Assembly (NCBI RefSeq): GCF_045689735.1
Contig: NZ_CP142685.1
Span: 1,302,001 to 1,366,000, forward strand
Origin: Halothiobacillus sp045689735
GTDB lineage: Bacteria > Pseudomonadota > Gammaproteobacteria > Halothiobacillales > Halothiobacillaceae
DNA: 64,000 nucleotides
Reading direction: 5' to 3'
The translations under genes and the position numbers were made by a program. Shown here in pieces: positions 1-8,320 of this stretch (its first letter is position 1; the number at the start of each line of letters is the position of its first letter). Below the pieces are notes generated by a model. It did not search any database. It was not told the DNA's origin and worked only from the letters and a program-made list of their open reading frames with translations.

Positions 1-441
1 AACCACATGATCGGCCGGCCCCTCATGCGGTTGCACCGAAATCGCCTGATGGTGATCGGGGTTGAATTTTTCACCCAGCGGATGCACGGGCTGTACGCCG
101 AATTTGTCCAGCGTCTGAAAAAACAAAGTGAGTGTCATCTGGTTGCCTTCGCGAATCTTCTCGATGGGCGTATCTGCTTGTTCGCAAGCCTGAATGCCTA
201 ACTCAAGCGAATCGATCACCGGCAGCAGGCCATCGACAAACCGCTCCAGCGCGAATTTCCGGGCATTTTCGATATCGCGATCGGCCCGTTTGCGCAGGTT
301 TTCCATCTCGGCGTGCAAGCGCAGAATCTCCTGCTCTTTTTCCGCGAGTAAATCAGCTTGAGCCGTATCCACTCCCTCCGAATTCTCCACCGCGGCCTCG
401 ATCGGCGTTTCCTCTTGCATGGGCTGATTTTGCTCTGACAT
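1..441 (-). CDS. grpE: GrpE nucleotide exchange factor of DnaK (3' end outside window)
   Basis: GrpE is the dimeric cytoplasmic co-chaperone that releases ADP from DnaK. The 147 visible codons read MSEQNQP at the N-terminus, then an acidic low-complexity stretch. A long helical coiled-coil region follows (around residues 35-75, with LRKRADRDIENARKFA). Next is the family signature around LPVIDSLELGI, and then the start of the C-terminal beta domain (VQPLGEKFNPDHHQA-like: FGVQPVHPLGEKFNPDHHQAI). The ATG at 439-441 is preceded by a GAGAGG ribosome site. The reading frame stays open to base 1, so the C-terminal quarter lies outside the window. It is the next minus-strand gene after dacA but is separated from it by a terminator. 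Confidence 0.95.
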   Translation of the reverse strand, partial: MSEQNQPMQEETPIEAAVENSEGVDTAQADLLAEKEQEILRLHAEMENLRKRADRDIENARKFALERFVDGLLPVIDSLELGIQACEQADTPIEKIREGNQMTLTLFFQTLDKFGVQPVHPLGEKFNPDHHQAISVQPHEGPADHVV

Positions 442-517
442 CGCTCATTCCTCTCAATAGATTATGCAGTTACGCCAAGCCATCGACCACCATCGACGGC
501 CATGATGGGCTTAAGGT

Positions 518-542
518 TGGGATGGTTCAGTGATTTTTCAAG
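518..542 (-). promoter_or_regulatory. Possible heat-shock-like promoter of grpE
   Basis: On the minus strand a CTTGAAA box (536-542) is followed by CCATCCCA (518-525). These resemble the -35 and -10 boxes of sigma-32 promoters, which commonly drive grpE. The spacing of about 10 bases is shorter than usual, so this is only suggestive. The rest of the 245-base gap between grpE and dacA holds the dacA terminator and a palindrome. Confidence 0.25.
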
Positions 543-580
543 CCGGGCAAACCCACACCGTGGATGAATCCGAGGATCAA

Positions 581-610
581 CAACAAAAAAGGCAGCCTGT
601 CACGGCTGCC
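581..610 (-). terminator. Rho-independent terminator downstream of dacA
   Basis: On the minus strand a perfect 7-bp stem (GGCAGCC/GGCTGCC, six-base loop) is followed by TTTTTTGTTG. It lies about 75 bases after the dacA stop and ends the elongasome transcript before grpE. Confidence 0.85.
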
Positions 611-653
611 GTTCACTCCTGGAATTCTGCCCGCAAGAACCAACGGTCGTTAA

Positions 654-680
654 GGAAGCGCTGATTTATTCAGCACTTCC
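654..680. repeat. Palindrome GGAAGCGCTGA...TCAGCACTTCC
   Basis: An 11-bp inverted repeat with one mismatch flanks a TTTAT loop. Its arm, GGAAGCGCTGATTTA, resembles the terminal repeat of the MITE-like element at 36406-36559 (GGCAGCGCTGATTAGCAG). It lies just after the dacA stop and lacks a T-tract, so it looks more like a repeat relic than a terminator. Confidence 0.6.
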
Positions 681-686
681 CCGAGA

Positions 687-1934
687 TTAGAACCACAAAC
701 GGACGCTATCGACCATCCGTTTGAAGAATCCTCCTTGCGGGACGGCCTTCAGCGCCACGATGGGGCGTTCGGCCAGGACTTTATTACCCGCTTTGACGAT
801 CAGTTGCCCCAGCGGTTGATTGAGCGCAATCGGCGCCATCAGTTTGGGATTGATGGTCATCGAAATCGTCACATTCTTGGCATCCGTTTTACTGACCAGC
901 GCGACGAGATCACTGGTCAGACCAACGGGCACTGTGTCTTCCTGCCCTTTGAACACCGCAGGCGTGGCCAGCACTTCACCCGCTTTGCGAATCGGCACAT
1001 TCTCAAAGAAGCGGAACCCATAATTGAGCAACGCTTCCGCCTCGTTGTTACGCGCGTCATCACTCTCGGTGCCCAAGACGACGGCAATCAGACGCATGCC
1101 GTTTTGCATACCGGAAGTCGCCAGGCAGTAACCGGCTTCCTCCGTATGGCCGGTTTTCCCACCATCAACCCAACTATCGCGGAATAAGAGCTTCTCCCGG
1201 TTGTATTGGGTAATGCCATTCCAAGTGAAGACCTTCTGCCGGAAAAACTCGTGGTAATACTCCGGGAAACGGCGCACCAGATCGTTGAACAGAATGCTGA
1301 TATCCCGCGCAGACATGACATGGCCATCCGCCGGCCAGCCGGTCGGGTCTTCGTAGTGGGTGTTTTTCATGCCGAGCTTCTGTGCCATCGCATTCATTTG
1401 CGCCACGAAACTCGCCTGGTTCCCACCGACATATTCGGCAAGGGCGGTGGCGGCATCATTGCCCGATTGGACAATCATGCCCTTCAACAGATTTTCAACA
1501 CTGACCTGCTTGCCCACCTCGATAAACATTTTCGAGCCTTGCATCTGCCAAGCATTTTTGCTGATCGTGACCATGTCGTTTAAGTGAATGTCGCCCGCTT
1601 TCAATGCGCTGAACACGAGGTAGGCATTCATCAGTTTGGTAATACTGGCCGGCGGAACCGGCTGGTCGGCATTTTTTTCGACGATGGTTTGACCGGTATT
1701 CGCGTCCACCAGAATGTAGGAACGGGCAGAGAGCACCGGCGCGCCGGGCGTTGGCATCGCCATCGGGGCGGGGGTTGGGTTTGGCACCGGCGCGGGCTGA
1801 TTCGCCGGAATGGCGACCGGATCCGCGACCACCAGCATCGGCGCGCCACCCAATAAAACGGCGCAAGAAAACACCGCATGAACCACCGGGCGTTTTGAAC
1901 GGGAAGCGACAGCGAACAGCGCGTTTTTTTTCAT
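687..1934 (-). CDS. dacA: D-alanyl-D-alanine carboxypeptidase (PBP5/6 family)
   Basis: This is a periplasmic low-molecular-weight penicillin-binding protein that trims the terminal D-Ala from peptidoglycan pentapeptides. The 415-aa product has a long N-terminal signal region (hydrophobic about 18-37, ending VVADP) and a Pro/Ala-rich linker. The three serine-peptidase motifs are all present: S97-I-T-K100, S157-G-N159 and K260-T-G262. The C-terminal portion matches the PBP5 beta domain, and the last residues (FFKRMVDSVRLWF) look like the amphipathic membrane anchor. The start overlaps the rlpA stop by one base (TAATG), so the two are translationally coupled. It is the last gene of mrdA-rodA-mltB-rlpA-dacA. 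Confidence 0.95.
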   Translation of the reverse strand: MKKNALFAVASRSKRPVVHAVFSCAVLLGGAPMLVVADPVAIPANQPAPVPNPTPAPMAMPTPGAPVLSARSYILVDANTGQTIVEKNADQPVPPASITKLMNAYLVFSALKAGDIHLNDMVTISKNAWQMQGSKMFIEVGKQVSVENLLKGMIVQSGNDAATALAEYVGGNQASFVAQMNAMAQKLGMKNTHYEDPTGWPADGHVMSARDISILFNDLVRRFPEYYHEFFRQKVFTWNGITQYNREKLLFRDSWVDGGKTGHTEEAGYCLATSGMQNGMRLIAVVLGTESDDARNNEAEALLNYGFRFFENVPIRKAGEVLATPAVFKGQEDTVPVGLTSDLVALVSKTDAKNVTISMTINPKLMAPIALNQPLGQLIVKAGNKVLAERPIVALKAVPQGGFFKRMVDSVRLWF

Positions 1935-2812
1935 TACTCCACTACCATCTGAGCGTTTTCAAAGCCAATACTGCGTAACTGATCCATCAGTCGATCATAA
2001 TCTTCCAGCGAGGGCACCGGGCCGACACGCACGCGCGTCAGGTTACCAAAGGGTAGAAGGCGCACATCGGTGATCCCCGCCGCATTCAGCCGTAACCGCA
2101 CCGCCTGAACATGCCCGGCATCCCCGAAAGCGCCGACCTGCACATAGACATCTTGTCCCCAGGCCGCGCGCGGCACCGGCTTCGGCTGCGGCAACGCCGC
2201 CACCACTGACGGAGGCGGAGCCAGAGGCACCGGCACTGCCGGGCTAGGCGGCGGATTCGGTTCGGTAATCACCGGTTGCGCCGGCAATGGCTGCCCTACG
2301 GTAATGGCCTGCACATCCACCATCGCCGTGCCCCGCCCGAGCATGCCGATCTTGCGCGCCGCCGCATAAGACAAATCAATGATCCGGTTCGACACAAAGG
2401 GGCCGCGATCGTTCACCTTGACGATCACCGACGCACCATTTTCCAGATTGGTCACCCGGGCATAGCAGGGAATTCGCAGGGTTTTATGCGCTGCCGTCAT
2501 CGCATACATATCGTAGCGTTCGCCACTCGCGGTTTTTTTGCCGTGAAACTGCGGGCCATACCAGGATGCGACCCCTTGCTCGTCATAACCCGTGTTGTTC
2601 TGCAGGACATGATAAGTCCGGCCATTGACGGTATAGCTCGGCGGGTTGATCCGATCCGGCTGGGCCTCGTAGCGCGGCACGGCATCGGCTGTGGCGGCCT
2701 CATTCGGATTCAGGCGCGGCCCGGTAGAGCATCCGGCCAACAACCCCGCCAGAACCACTACGCCCCAAGCCCAGAACGCCGCCAAGCGGCTATTGCGCCC
2801 CACGAGGCTCAT
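1934..2812 (-). CDS. rlpA: RlpA septal-ring lytic transglycosylase lipoprotein
   Basis: RlpA-type proteins cleave denuded (stem-peptide-free) glycan strands at the septum. I choose the ATG at 2812 because it overlaps the mltB stop (ATGA) and begins a lipoprotein signal with lipobox LAGC (MSLVGRNSRLAAFWAWGVVV, then LAGLLAGCS). The longer in-frame extension upstream has no signal peptide. A double-psi beta-barrel domain follows, with GVASWYGPQFHGKKTASGE, the MTAAHKTL histidine and the NDRGPF aspartate of the catalytic pair. A Pro-rich linker leads to a C-terminal SPOR domain (YVQVGAFGD to the end) that binds denuded peptidoglycan. The product is 292 aa. Confidence 0.93.
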   Translation of the reverse strand: MSLVGRNSRLAAFWAWGVVVLAGLLAGCSTGPRLNPNEAATADAVPRYEAQPDRINPPSYTVNGRTYHVLQNNTGYDEQGVASWYGPQFHGKKTASGERYDMYAMTAAHKTLRIPCYARVTNLENGASVIVKVNDRGPFVSNRIIDLSYAAARKIGMLGRGTAMVDVQAITVGQPLPAQPVITEPNPPPSPAVPVPLAPPPSVVAALPQPKPVPRAAWGQDVYVQVGAFGDAGHVQAVRLRLNAAGITDVRLLPFGNLTRVRVGPVPSLEDYDRLMDQLRSIGFENAQMVVE

Positions 2813-3873
2813 TCGCGTTGCCCGGTGGTCATCTGCGCCCGGCGGGCGTCCGCAATGGCTTGACCCAGTTGCCAGACGGCCATCGCGTACAACACGCTGT
2901 AGTTGTAGCGGGTGATCACATAAAAATTGTTCAAGCCAATCCAATACGCGACCTTGTCGCCATCAGTGAGCGTAAACAGCATCAGTTTCTCGTTATCCGG
3001 CAGGAATAAATCCTTGGGCAAGGTGACCCCCAGTTGCCGTAGCGCCCCGGCAGTCCATTTGGGCTTGAGATCGCGGCCTGTGTTGAGCTGGCTGGCCACC
3101 GCTGCCTGTTGGCGGGCATCGAGCGTGACTTCAAACGCCACGGGTGCATGATCGACCCAGCCGTGCTCGGCAAAATAATTGGCAACACTCGCGAACACAT
3201 CGGCATCGCTGTGAAACAGATCAACCCGGCCATCGCCATTGCCATCTACCGCGTATGCCAGATAACTGGAGGGAATGAACTGCGGCATCCCCATCGCACC
3301 GGCATAGCTGCCTTTGGCTTCGCTCAGATCCAGGTGCTCCTTGTTCGCCAACACGAACAAATCTTTGAGCTGGCCGCGAAAGAATGCCCCGCGTTTGGGG
3401 TAATCGAAACCGAGCGTGGCCAACGCATCCAGCAGGCGATAATTCCCCATGCGCTGGCCGAAAAATGTCTCCACACCCACGATCGCCACAATGATTTGCG
3501 GATCCACCCGATAACGATCCGCCGCTTGCTGTAGCGCCGCCGCGTGTTCGTTCCAGAAATCCACCCCGGCATCGATGCGTTTCTGGGTCAGAAAAATCGG
3601 CCGGTATTCCCCCCAGGTTTTCGATTCTGCCGGGCGATTCATCGCCGCGATGATGCTGGGCTGATACTCAGCGGCATTCAGCCATTGCTGGATTTGCGCG
3701 AGGGGAATTCCGGTCGATTTGGCCGTTTCAGCCGCGAAGCTTTTCACCTCCGCACGGCTCGCGTACTGCCCCGGACTCGTCGATGCGGGCACCTCGGCGC
3801 AGGCAGAACCCGCCAGCACGACCAATCCCACCGCACTCCCCATCACCCAGCGCCGCACCCCGGAAAGACTCAT
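2809..3873 (-). CDS. mltB: Membrane-bound lytic murein transglycosylase B
   Basis: MltB cleaves the MurNAc-GlcNAc bond of peptidoglycan to form 1,6-anhydro-MurNAc. The 354-aa product contains the family's catalytic glutamate block VGVETFFGQRMG, then GSYAGAMGMPQFIPSSY and the calcium-loop-like DGNGDGRVDL. The N-terminus is a signal peptide. A Cys is present (AGSAC) but the lipobox is imperfect, so the protein may be soluble periplasmic rather than lipidated. The start overlaps the rodA stop by four bases and the stop overlaps rlpA. Confidence 0.94.
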   Translation of the reverse strand: MSLSGVRRWVMGSAVGLVVLAGSACAEVPASTSPGQYASRAEVKSFAAETAKSTGIPLAQIQQWLNAAEYQPSIIAAMNRPAESKTWGEYRPIFLTQKRIDAGVDFWNEHAAALQQAADRYRVDPQIIVAIVGVETFFGQRMGNYRLLDALATLGFDYPKRGAFFRGQLKDLFVLANKEHLDLSEAKGSYAGAMGMPQFIPSSYLAYAVDGNGDGRVDLFHSDADVFASVANYFAEHGWVDHAPVAFEVTLDARQQAAVASQLNTGRDLKPKWTAGALRQLGVTLPKDLFLPDNEKLMLFTLTDGDKVAYWIGLNNFYVITRYNYSVLYAMAVWQLGQAIADARRAQMTTGQRE

Positions 3874-5072
3874 CGCTCATGCCCTAAAAAACTGCGTTGT
3901 GTTTGAATGCTCATCAGCATACCCAAGGCGATCATAATGGTCACCAGTGCCGTGCCTCCATAACTCATCAGCGGCAAGGGCACGCCCACGACCGGCAGCA
4001 CGCCGATCACCATGCCGGCATTCACGAAAACATAAACCAGAAAGGTCATGGAAATCGCCGCCGCCAACAGACGACCCGCCACCGATTCCGCATAGGCGGC
4101 GATGTACAAACCGCGCCAGATCACCGCCAGATACAGGCCGAACAACAGCAGCAACCCCATCAGGCCGAACTCTTCGGCATAAACCGCCAAAATGAAATCG
4201 GTGGTGCCTTCTGGCAGAAAGTTCAAATGCGACTGCGTGCCCTGCAACCAGCCCTTGCCCCACACCCCGCCCGAACCGATCGCAATCATCGACTGAATGG
4301 TGTGATAGCCCGCGCCCAGGGGGTCGGCCATTGGGTTGAACAGCGTCAACACGCGCTCCTTTTGGTAATCGTGCATGACGAAAAACCACATCAACGGGGC
4401 TGCCGCCGAGACGGCCAGCACGAAGCCCAGCACATACCACCAGGACAGCCCGGCAAAGAACAGGACGAACAACCCGGCCATCATCACCAAAATAGCCGTC
4501 CCCAGATCCGGCTGCATCACGATCAGCACCGTGGGAATCCCGACCAGAATCAAGGCGATCAGCACATCAAACCAGCGCGGCGGCAATGGCCTGTGCGATA
4601 AAAACCAGGCCAGCATCATCGGCATGCCGAGCTTCAGGATCTCTGCTGGTTGAAACCGGATAAACCCCAAATCCAGCCAGCGGCGGGCGCCTTTACCAAT
4701 ATCGCCCACCAGATCGACCGCCACCAGCATCAACACCACGGCGACGAACAGCCAAGGCGCAATCGCAAAGAAAAATCGTTGCGGAATCTGCGCCACCGCC
4801 AACATGAGCAGGAAAGCCAGGGCAAACCGGAACGCGCTTTTTTCCACCCAGAGCACACTTTGATCGGAGGCCGAATACCCCGCAATCAGACCAATGGCCG
4901 CAATCAAGGTCAAAAAAAACAACAATACCGGATCGTAATGGATGCGGCGAATCACCGCCCAGCCCCGTTGCCAGCCTTCCAGCCAATGGCCGGAGTGCCC
5001 CATCGGCCGATCGCGGGAGAAGCGCGCCAGAATTTTTGGCCGATCCGGCCGAGTACCCGGTTCAATCGCCAT
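3870..5072 (-). CDS. rodA: RodA peptidoglycan glycosyltransferase (SEDS family)
   Basis: This polytopic inner-membrane enzyme polymerises lipid II during cell elongation together with PBP2. The 400-aa product has about ten hydrophobic segments and the SEDS hallmarks: GDIGKGARRWLDLGFIRFQPAE, MQPDLGTA, a long loop with GKGWLQGTQSHLNFLPEGTTDFI, and a terminal PLMSYGGTALV. Its first codons overlap the end of mrdA by 11 bases, the usual mrdA-mrdB pairing. Confidence 0.96.
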   Translation of the reverse strand: MAIEPGTRPDRPKILARFSRDRPMGHSGHWLEGWQRGWAVIRRIHYDPVLLFFLTLIAAIGLIAGYSASDQSVLWVEKSAFRFALAFLLMLAVAQIPQRFFFAIAPWLFVAVVLMLVAVDLVGDIGKGARRWLDLGFIRFQPAEILKLGMPMMLAWFLSHRPLPPRWFDVLIALILVGIPTVLIVMQPDLGTAILVMMAGLFVLFFAGLSWWYVLGFVLAVSAAAPLMWFFVMHDYQKERVLTLFNPMADPLGAGYHTIQSMIAIGSGGVWGKGWLQGTQSHLNFLPEGTTDFILAVYAEEFGLMGLLLLFGLYLAVIWRGLYIAAYAESVAGRLLAAAISMTFLVYVFVNAGMVIGVLPVVGVPLPLMSYGGTALVTIMIALGMLMSIQTQRSFLGHER

Positions 5073-6903
5073 GTTGCGTAAACTCCGCCTTCACCGCCTG
5101 ATCGGGACGGTAACCGAGGTAATAATCCATCACCCGGCGCGCCACCGGCGCGGCCGTGCCGGAACCCGAACCGCCATGTTCGGCCAGCACCGCCACGGCA
5201 ATTTTCGGATCTTTGAACGGGGCGTAACCGATAAATACCGCGTGATCATGCAGCTTTTTCGCCAAATCCTTGGCGATGTAGCGCGCATTCTGTGCAACGG
5301 TAAACACCTGCGCCGTGCCAGTTTTTCCCGCGATCAGATAAGGCGCGGCGATTTTTCGCGCGGTGCCCCGGGCGCCATTGACCACATCGTACATCCCCTT
5401 TTGCACATCGCCCCAGAATTGCGGGCTTTTGAGCTCGATCGGCGCTTCGGCCTTCTCATGGCTCGCCACCAGCCAGGGGCGCATGTGCTTGCCCGAGGTC
5501 GCGATGATCGAAGTGGTTTGCGCCAATTGCAGCACCGTGGCCAGCATATAGCCCTGACCGATGCCCGCGATCACGGTTTCTCCCGGATACCAAGGCTGAT
5601 TCTTGGTTTTACGCTTCCACGCCGGGGAGGGTACCAACCCCGAGGATTCCCCCGGCAGATCAATGCCCGTCGGCTGACCCAAGCCGAACTCAGTCAAAAA
5701 GCGATGCATTTTGTCGATTCCCATGCGGAAGGCGAGATCATAAAAATACACATCACAAGACTGAGTAATCGCGTCGTCCAGGTTGACCCAACCATGCCCC
5801 CAGCGCAACCAGTCCCGATAGTGATGGCTGTCGCCCGGAATCTGGAAATACGGTCCGGCAAAGAATTTCTTGTTCGGATCGAGAAAGCCATATTGCAAGC
5901 CGGCCAGCGCCATGACCGGCTTGATGGTCGAGCCCGGCGGATAGGTCGCGGTCATGGCCCGATCGAACAACGGACGCTCCGGATCTTGCAGCAGCGCCTG
6001 ATAGTCTTTGTGACTGATGCCATCGACAAACAGATTCGGATCGAAACTCGGGCGGGACACCATCGCCTTGATCGCGCCGGTGTTCGGATCCTCCGCCACC
6101 ACGGCACCGCTGTAGCCCCCCAAGGCCGCCGCCGCAATCCCCTGCAAGGGCACATCCAGTGTCAGATGAATATCCTCACCGGGGGTCGGCGGCACCACCT
6201 TGAGCACCTTGACCACGCGCCCCACCGCATCGACCTCGACTTCTTTATAGCCCGGCTCGCCGTGCAGCTCGGCCTCATATTGACGCTCGATCCCCGATTT
6301 TCCGATGTACTGCGTCCCCTCGTACTCATCCGGATTGATGCGTTTCAAATCCGCCGCATTGATCCGGCCGACATAGCCGACCACATGCGCCAAGAGCTGC
6401 CGGTAGGGATACACCCGTTTGAGCGTCGATTCGATGGACACCCCAGACAGCCAAGGTTTGAGCTGCGCGAGCTTGGCCATCTCCAGCGGTGTCAAATCGG
6501 ATTTCACCAGTTGCGGAGCGAACGAGCGACCAAAGCGGATGCGCTCGCGCAGATCCTTGACCGTATCATCATCCAGTTGCAGCACCGTTTGCAGAATCGA
6601 CAGCTCTTCGTGCAGATTGGTCACATCTTCCGGCACGATCTGCGCAGAAAAGGTGGCGATATTGTCGGCCACCACCCGGCCCCCATCATCGAAAATCCGC
6701 CCACGCTCGGGCGGGATGACCAGCATCCGCGTGCGATTTTTTTCGGCCAGTTCCGCAAAATGGTGATGTCGATCCACCTGCAGAAAGGCGGCTCGCCACA
6801 TCAGCACAAGAAAGACGATCAAGGTAATCAGCGCGGCCAAGAGCACGCGGCGCCGAAAAATTCGCCGCCCCAAATCCCGCGCGTGTAGTGATTGCGTGCT
6901 CAT
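5062..6903 (-). CDS. mrdA: Penicillin-binding protein 2, elongasome transpeptidase
   Basis: PBP2 is the essential class B transpeptidase that cross-links lateral-wall peptidoglycan, working with RodA. The 613-aa product has an N-terminal membrane anchor (about residues 20-42), a dimerisation/pedestal domain, and the transpeptidase domain with PGSTIKP (catalytic Ser), TQSCDVYFY (SxD variant typical of PBP2) and AGKTGTAQ. The ATG at 6901-6903 lies directly against the U-tract of the ppa terminator, and no clear Shine-Dalgarno is visible between the hairpin and the start. The operon must therefore rely on read-through or on a promoter inside the end of ppa. Confidence 0.96.
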   Translation of the reverse strand: MSTQSLHARDLGRRIFRRRVLLAALITLIVFLVLMWRAAFLQVDRHHHFAELAEKNRTRMLVIPPERGRIFDDGGRVVADNIATFSAQIVPEDVTNLHEELSILQTVLQLDDDTVKDLRERIRFGRSFAPQLVKSDLTPLEMAKLAQLKPWLSGVSIESTLKRVYPYRQLLAHVVGYVGRINAADLKRINPDEYEGTQYIGKSGIERQYEAELHGEPGYKEVEVDAVGRVVKVLKVVPPTPGEDIHLTLDVPLQGIAAAALGGYSGAVVAEDPNTGAIKAMVSRPSFDPNLFVDGISHKDYQALLQDPERPLFDRAMTATYPPGSTIKPVMALAGLQYGFLDPNKKFFAGPYFQIPGDSHHYRDWLRWGHGWVNLDDAITQSCDVYFYDLAFRMGIDKMHRFLTEFGLGQPTGIDLPGESSGLVPSPAWKRKTKNQPWYPGETVIAGIGQGYMLATVLQLAQTTSIIATSGKHMRPWLVASHEKAEAPIELKSPQFWGDVQKGMYDVVNGARGTARKIAAPYLIAGKTGTAQVFTVAQNARYIAKDLAKKLHDHAVFIGYAPFKDPKIAVAVLAEHGGSGSGTAAPVARRVMDYYLGYRPDQAVKAEFTQHGD

Positions 6904-6947
6904 GAAAAAGAACGGGCGGCGACCGAGCCGAAGGCTCTATCGCCGCC
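6904..6947 (-). terminator. Terminator after ppa, abutting the mrdA start
   Basis: On the minus strand a long hairpin (GGCGGCGA paired with TCGCCGCC, inner GAGCC/GGCTC, GAA-type loop; 6915-6947) is followed by CGTTCTTTTTC and then immediately by the mrdA ATG. It lies in the 64-base gap between the ppa stop and mrdA. Confidence 0.8.
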
Positions 6948-6967
6948 GAGCGAAGATTCCCTCAGGG

Positions 6968-7495
6968 TCAAGCCGTGAATCGGGCAATCGAGGCGTTGAT
7001 CTCGGCGCAGGCTGCGGCCTTATCGGCCCAACCATCCACCCGCACCCATTTGCCCGCTTCCAGCGCTTTGTATTGCTCGAAGAAATGCTTGATTTGACCG
7101 CGCAGCAACTCCGGCAGATCGGTCACTTCCTGCACCTCGTTATACAGCGGGGTGAGCTTGCTGTGCGGCACGGCAATGATCTTGGCATCCACACCCGATT
7201 CATCGGTCATCCTCAGCATGCCCACCGGACGGGCGCGGATCACCGAACCCGGCTGCAAGGGATGCGGGGTGACCACCAGCACATCGACCGGATCCCCGTC
7301 TTCCGACAGCGTATTCGGCACAAAACCGTAATTGGCGGGATAAAACATCGCGGTCGCCATGAAACGATCGACCAACAACGCGCCAGAATCTTTATCGACC
7401 TCGTACTTGATCGGCGCACCCTGAGCCGGAATTTCGATGACGACAAAAATATCTTCCGGCGCAGACTTGCCTGCCGGGATTTTCTTCAAATCCAT
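6968..7495 (-). CDS. ppa: Inorganic pyrophosphatase (family I)
   Basis: This soluble Mg2+-dependent hexameric enzyme hydrolyses PPi to two Pi. The 175-aa product matches the Escherichia coli length. Visible motifs are VVIEIPAQGAPIKYEVDK, FMATAMFYPANYGFVPNT, the signature EDGDPVDVLVV (active-site aspartates), and KHFFEQYKALEAGKWV near the C-terminus. I choose the ATG at 7493-7495, where a GGAG site precedes it and homologues begin MDLKK. A much longer open frame runs upstream across adk on the opposite strand and is not real. It is divergent from adk, with a shared promoter region in 7496-7666. Confidence 0.96.
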   Translation of the reverse strand: MDLKKIPAGKSAPEDIFVVIEIPAQGAPIKYEVDKDSGALLVDRFMATAMFYPANYGFVPNTLSEDGDPVDVLVVTPHPLQPGSVIRARPVGMLRMTDESGVDAKIIAVPHSKLTPLYNEVQEVTDLPELLRGQIKHFFEQYKALEAGKWVRVDGWADKAAACAEINASIARFTA

Positions 7496-7666
7496 GATTT
7501 TCTCCAAAAACCGAATAAAAAAGACCCGAAACACGCTGCGACAGACCCGACAAACAACCCGCCAGACGCCGCAAACTTTGCGTATTATACGGACTTTGTT
7601 TTGCCCCCGCCGGTTCCCGCCGCCTGGGGTTTCCGTTTCCGTGACCTCAGTACGACAGGATTTTTC

Positions 7667-8320
7667 ATGCGTATCGTTCTCCTCGGCGCGCCCGGCTCCG
7701 GCAAAGGCACTCAGGCCAAAAAACTCGTCGATCAATACGGCGTGGTACAAATTTCCACCGGCGATTTGCTGCGCGCCGCCGTAAGCGCAGGCACACCGCT
7801 TGGCCGTGCCGCCAAATCCGCGATGGATGCCGGGCAACTGGTGAGCGATGACATCGTGCTCGGCATGATTCGGGAGCGGCTGAGCCAGCCTGACACCGCG
7901 CGGGGCTACATTCTCGACGGCTTCCCGCGCAACCTCGCGCAAGCAGCCGCACTGGATGCCCTGCTCGCGGAGATTGGCCAATCCCTGCAAGCAGCGATTT
8001 TGCTCGATGTGCCGTTCATGGATCTGATGCGGCGCCTGACCGGGCGCCAAACCTGCCGCCAATGCGGTGCCGTGTTCAATCGCTACACGCACCCGAGCCG
8101 GGTACCCGGCGTCTGTGATGTCTGCGGCGGGGAATTGTTCTCGCGCGATGACGATAACGAAAAAACCGTCAATCAGCGCCTGACCGTATTCACAGAGCAA
8201 ACCGCACCGCTGATCGAGTTCTACCAACAGCAGGGCAAACTCGACCGCATCGATGGCACGCAATCCATCGAGGCGATCACGGCACAGTTCCAGCGTGTCT
8301 TGAGCCAGCGCGGTGTCTGA
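7667..8320 (+). CDS. adk: Adenylate kinase, zinc-type LID
   Basis: It interconverts ATP + AMP and 2 ADP in the cytoplasm. The 217-aa product begins MRIVLLGAPGSGKGTQA (P-loop), followed by ISTGDLLRAAV and the ILDGFPRNLAQA AMP-binding signature. The LID carries two CxxC pairs (CRQCG and CDVCG), so the LID is probably zinc-stabilised as in long-type bacterial kinases. The ATG at 7667 has an ACAGGA site upstream. The upstream open frame covering the divergent promoter is a false extension. The 3' end overlaps lptD by eight bases. Confidence 0.97.
   Translation: MRIVLLGAPGSGKGTQAKKLVDQYGVVQISTGDLLRAAVSAGTPLGRAAKSAMDAGQLVSDDIVLGMIRERLSQPDTARGYILDGFPRNLAQAAALDALLAEIGQSLQAAILLDVPFMDLMRRLTGRQTCRQCGAVFNRYTHPSRVPGVCDVCGGELFSRDDDNEKTVNQRLTVFTEQTAPLIEFYQQQGKLDRIDGTQSIEAITAQFQRVLSQRGV

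Noticed and set aside
132..533. 133-codon plus-strand frame at the window start
   Set aside because: Antisense to grpE, which has clear family sequence.
4942..6888. 648-codon open frame on the plus strand
   Set aside because: It lies antisense to mrdA, which has complete family motifs; its His/Arg-rich translation is typical of GC-rich shadow frames.
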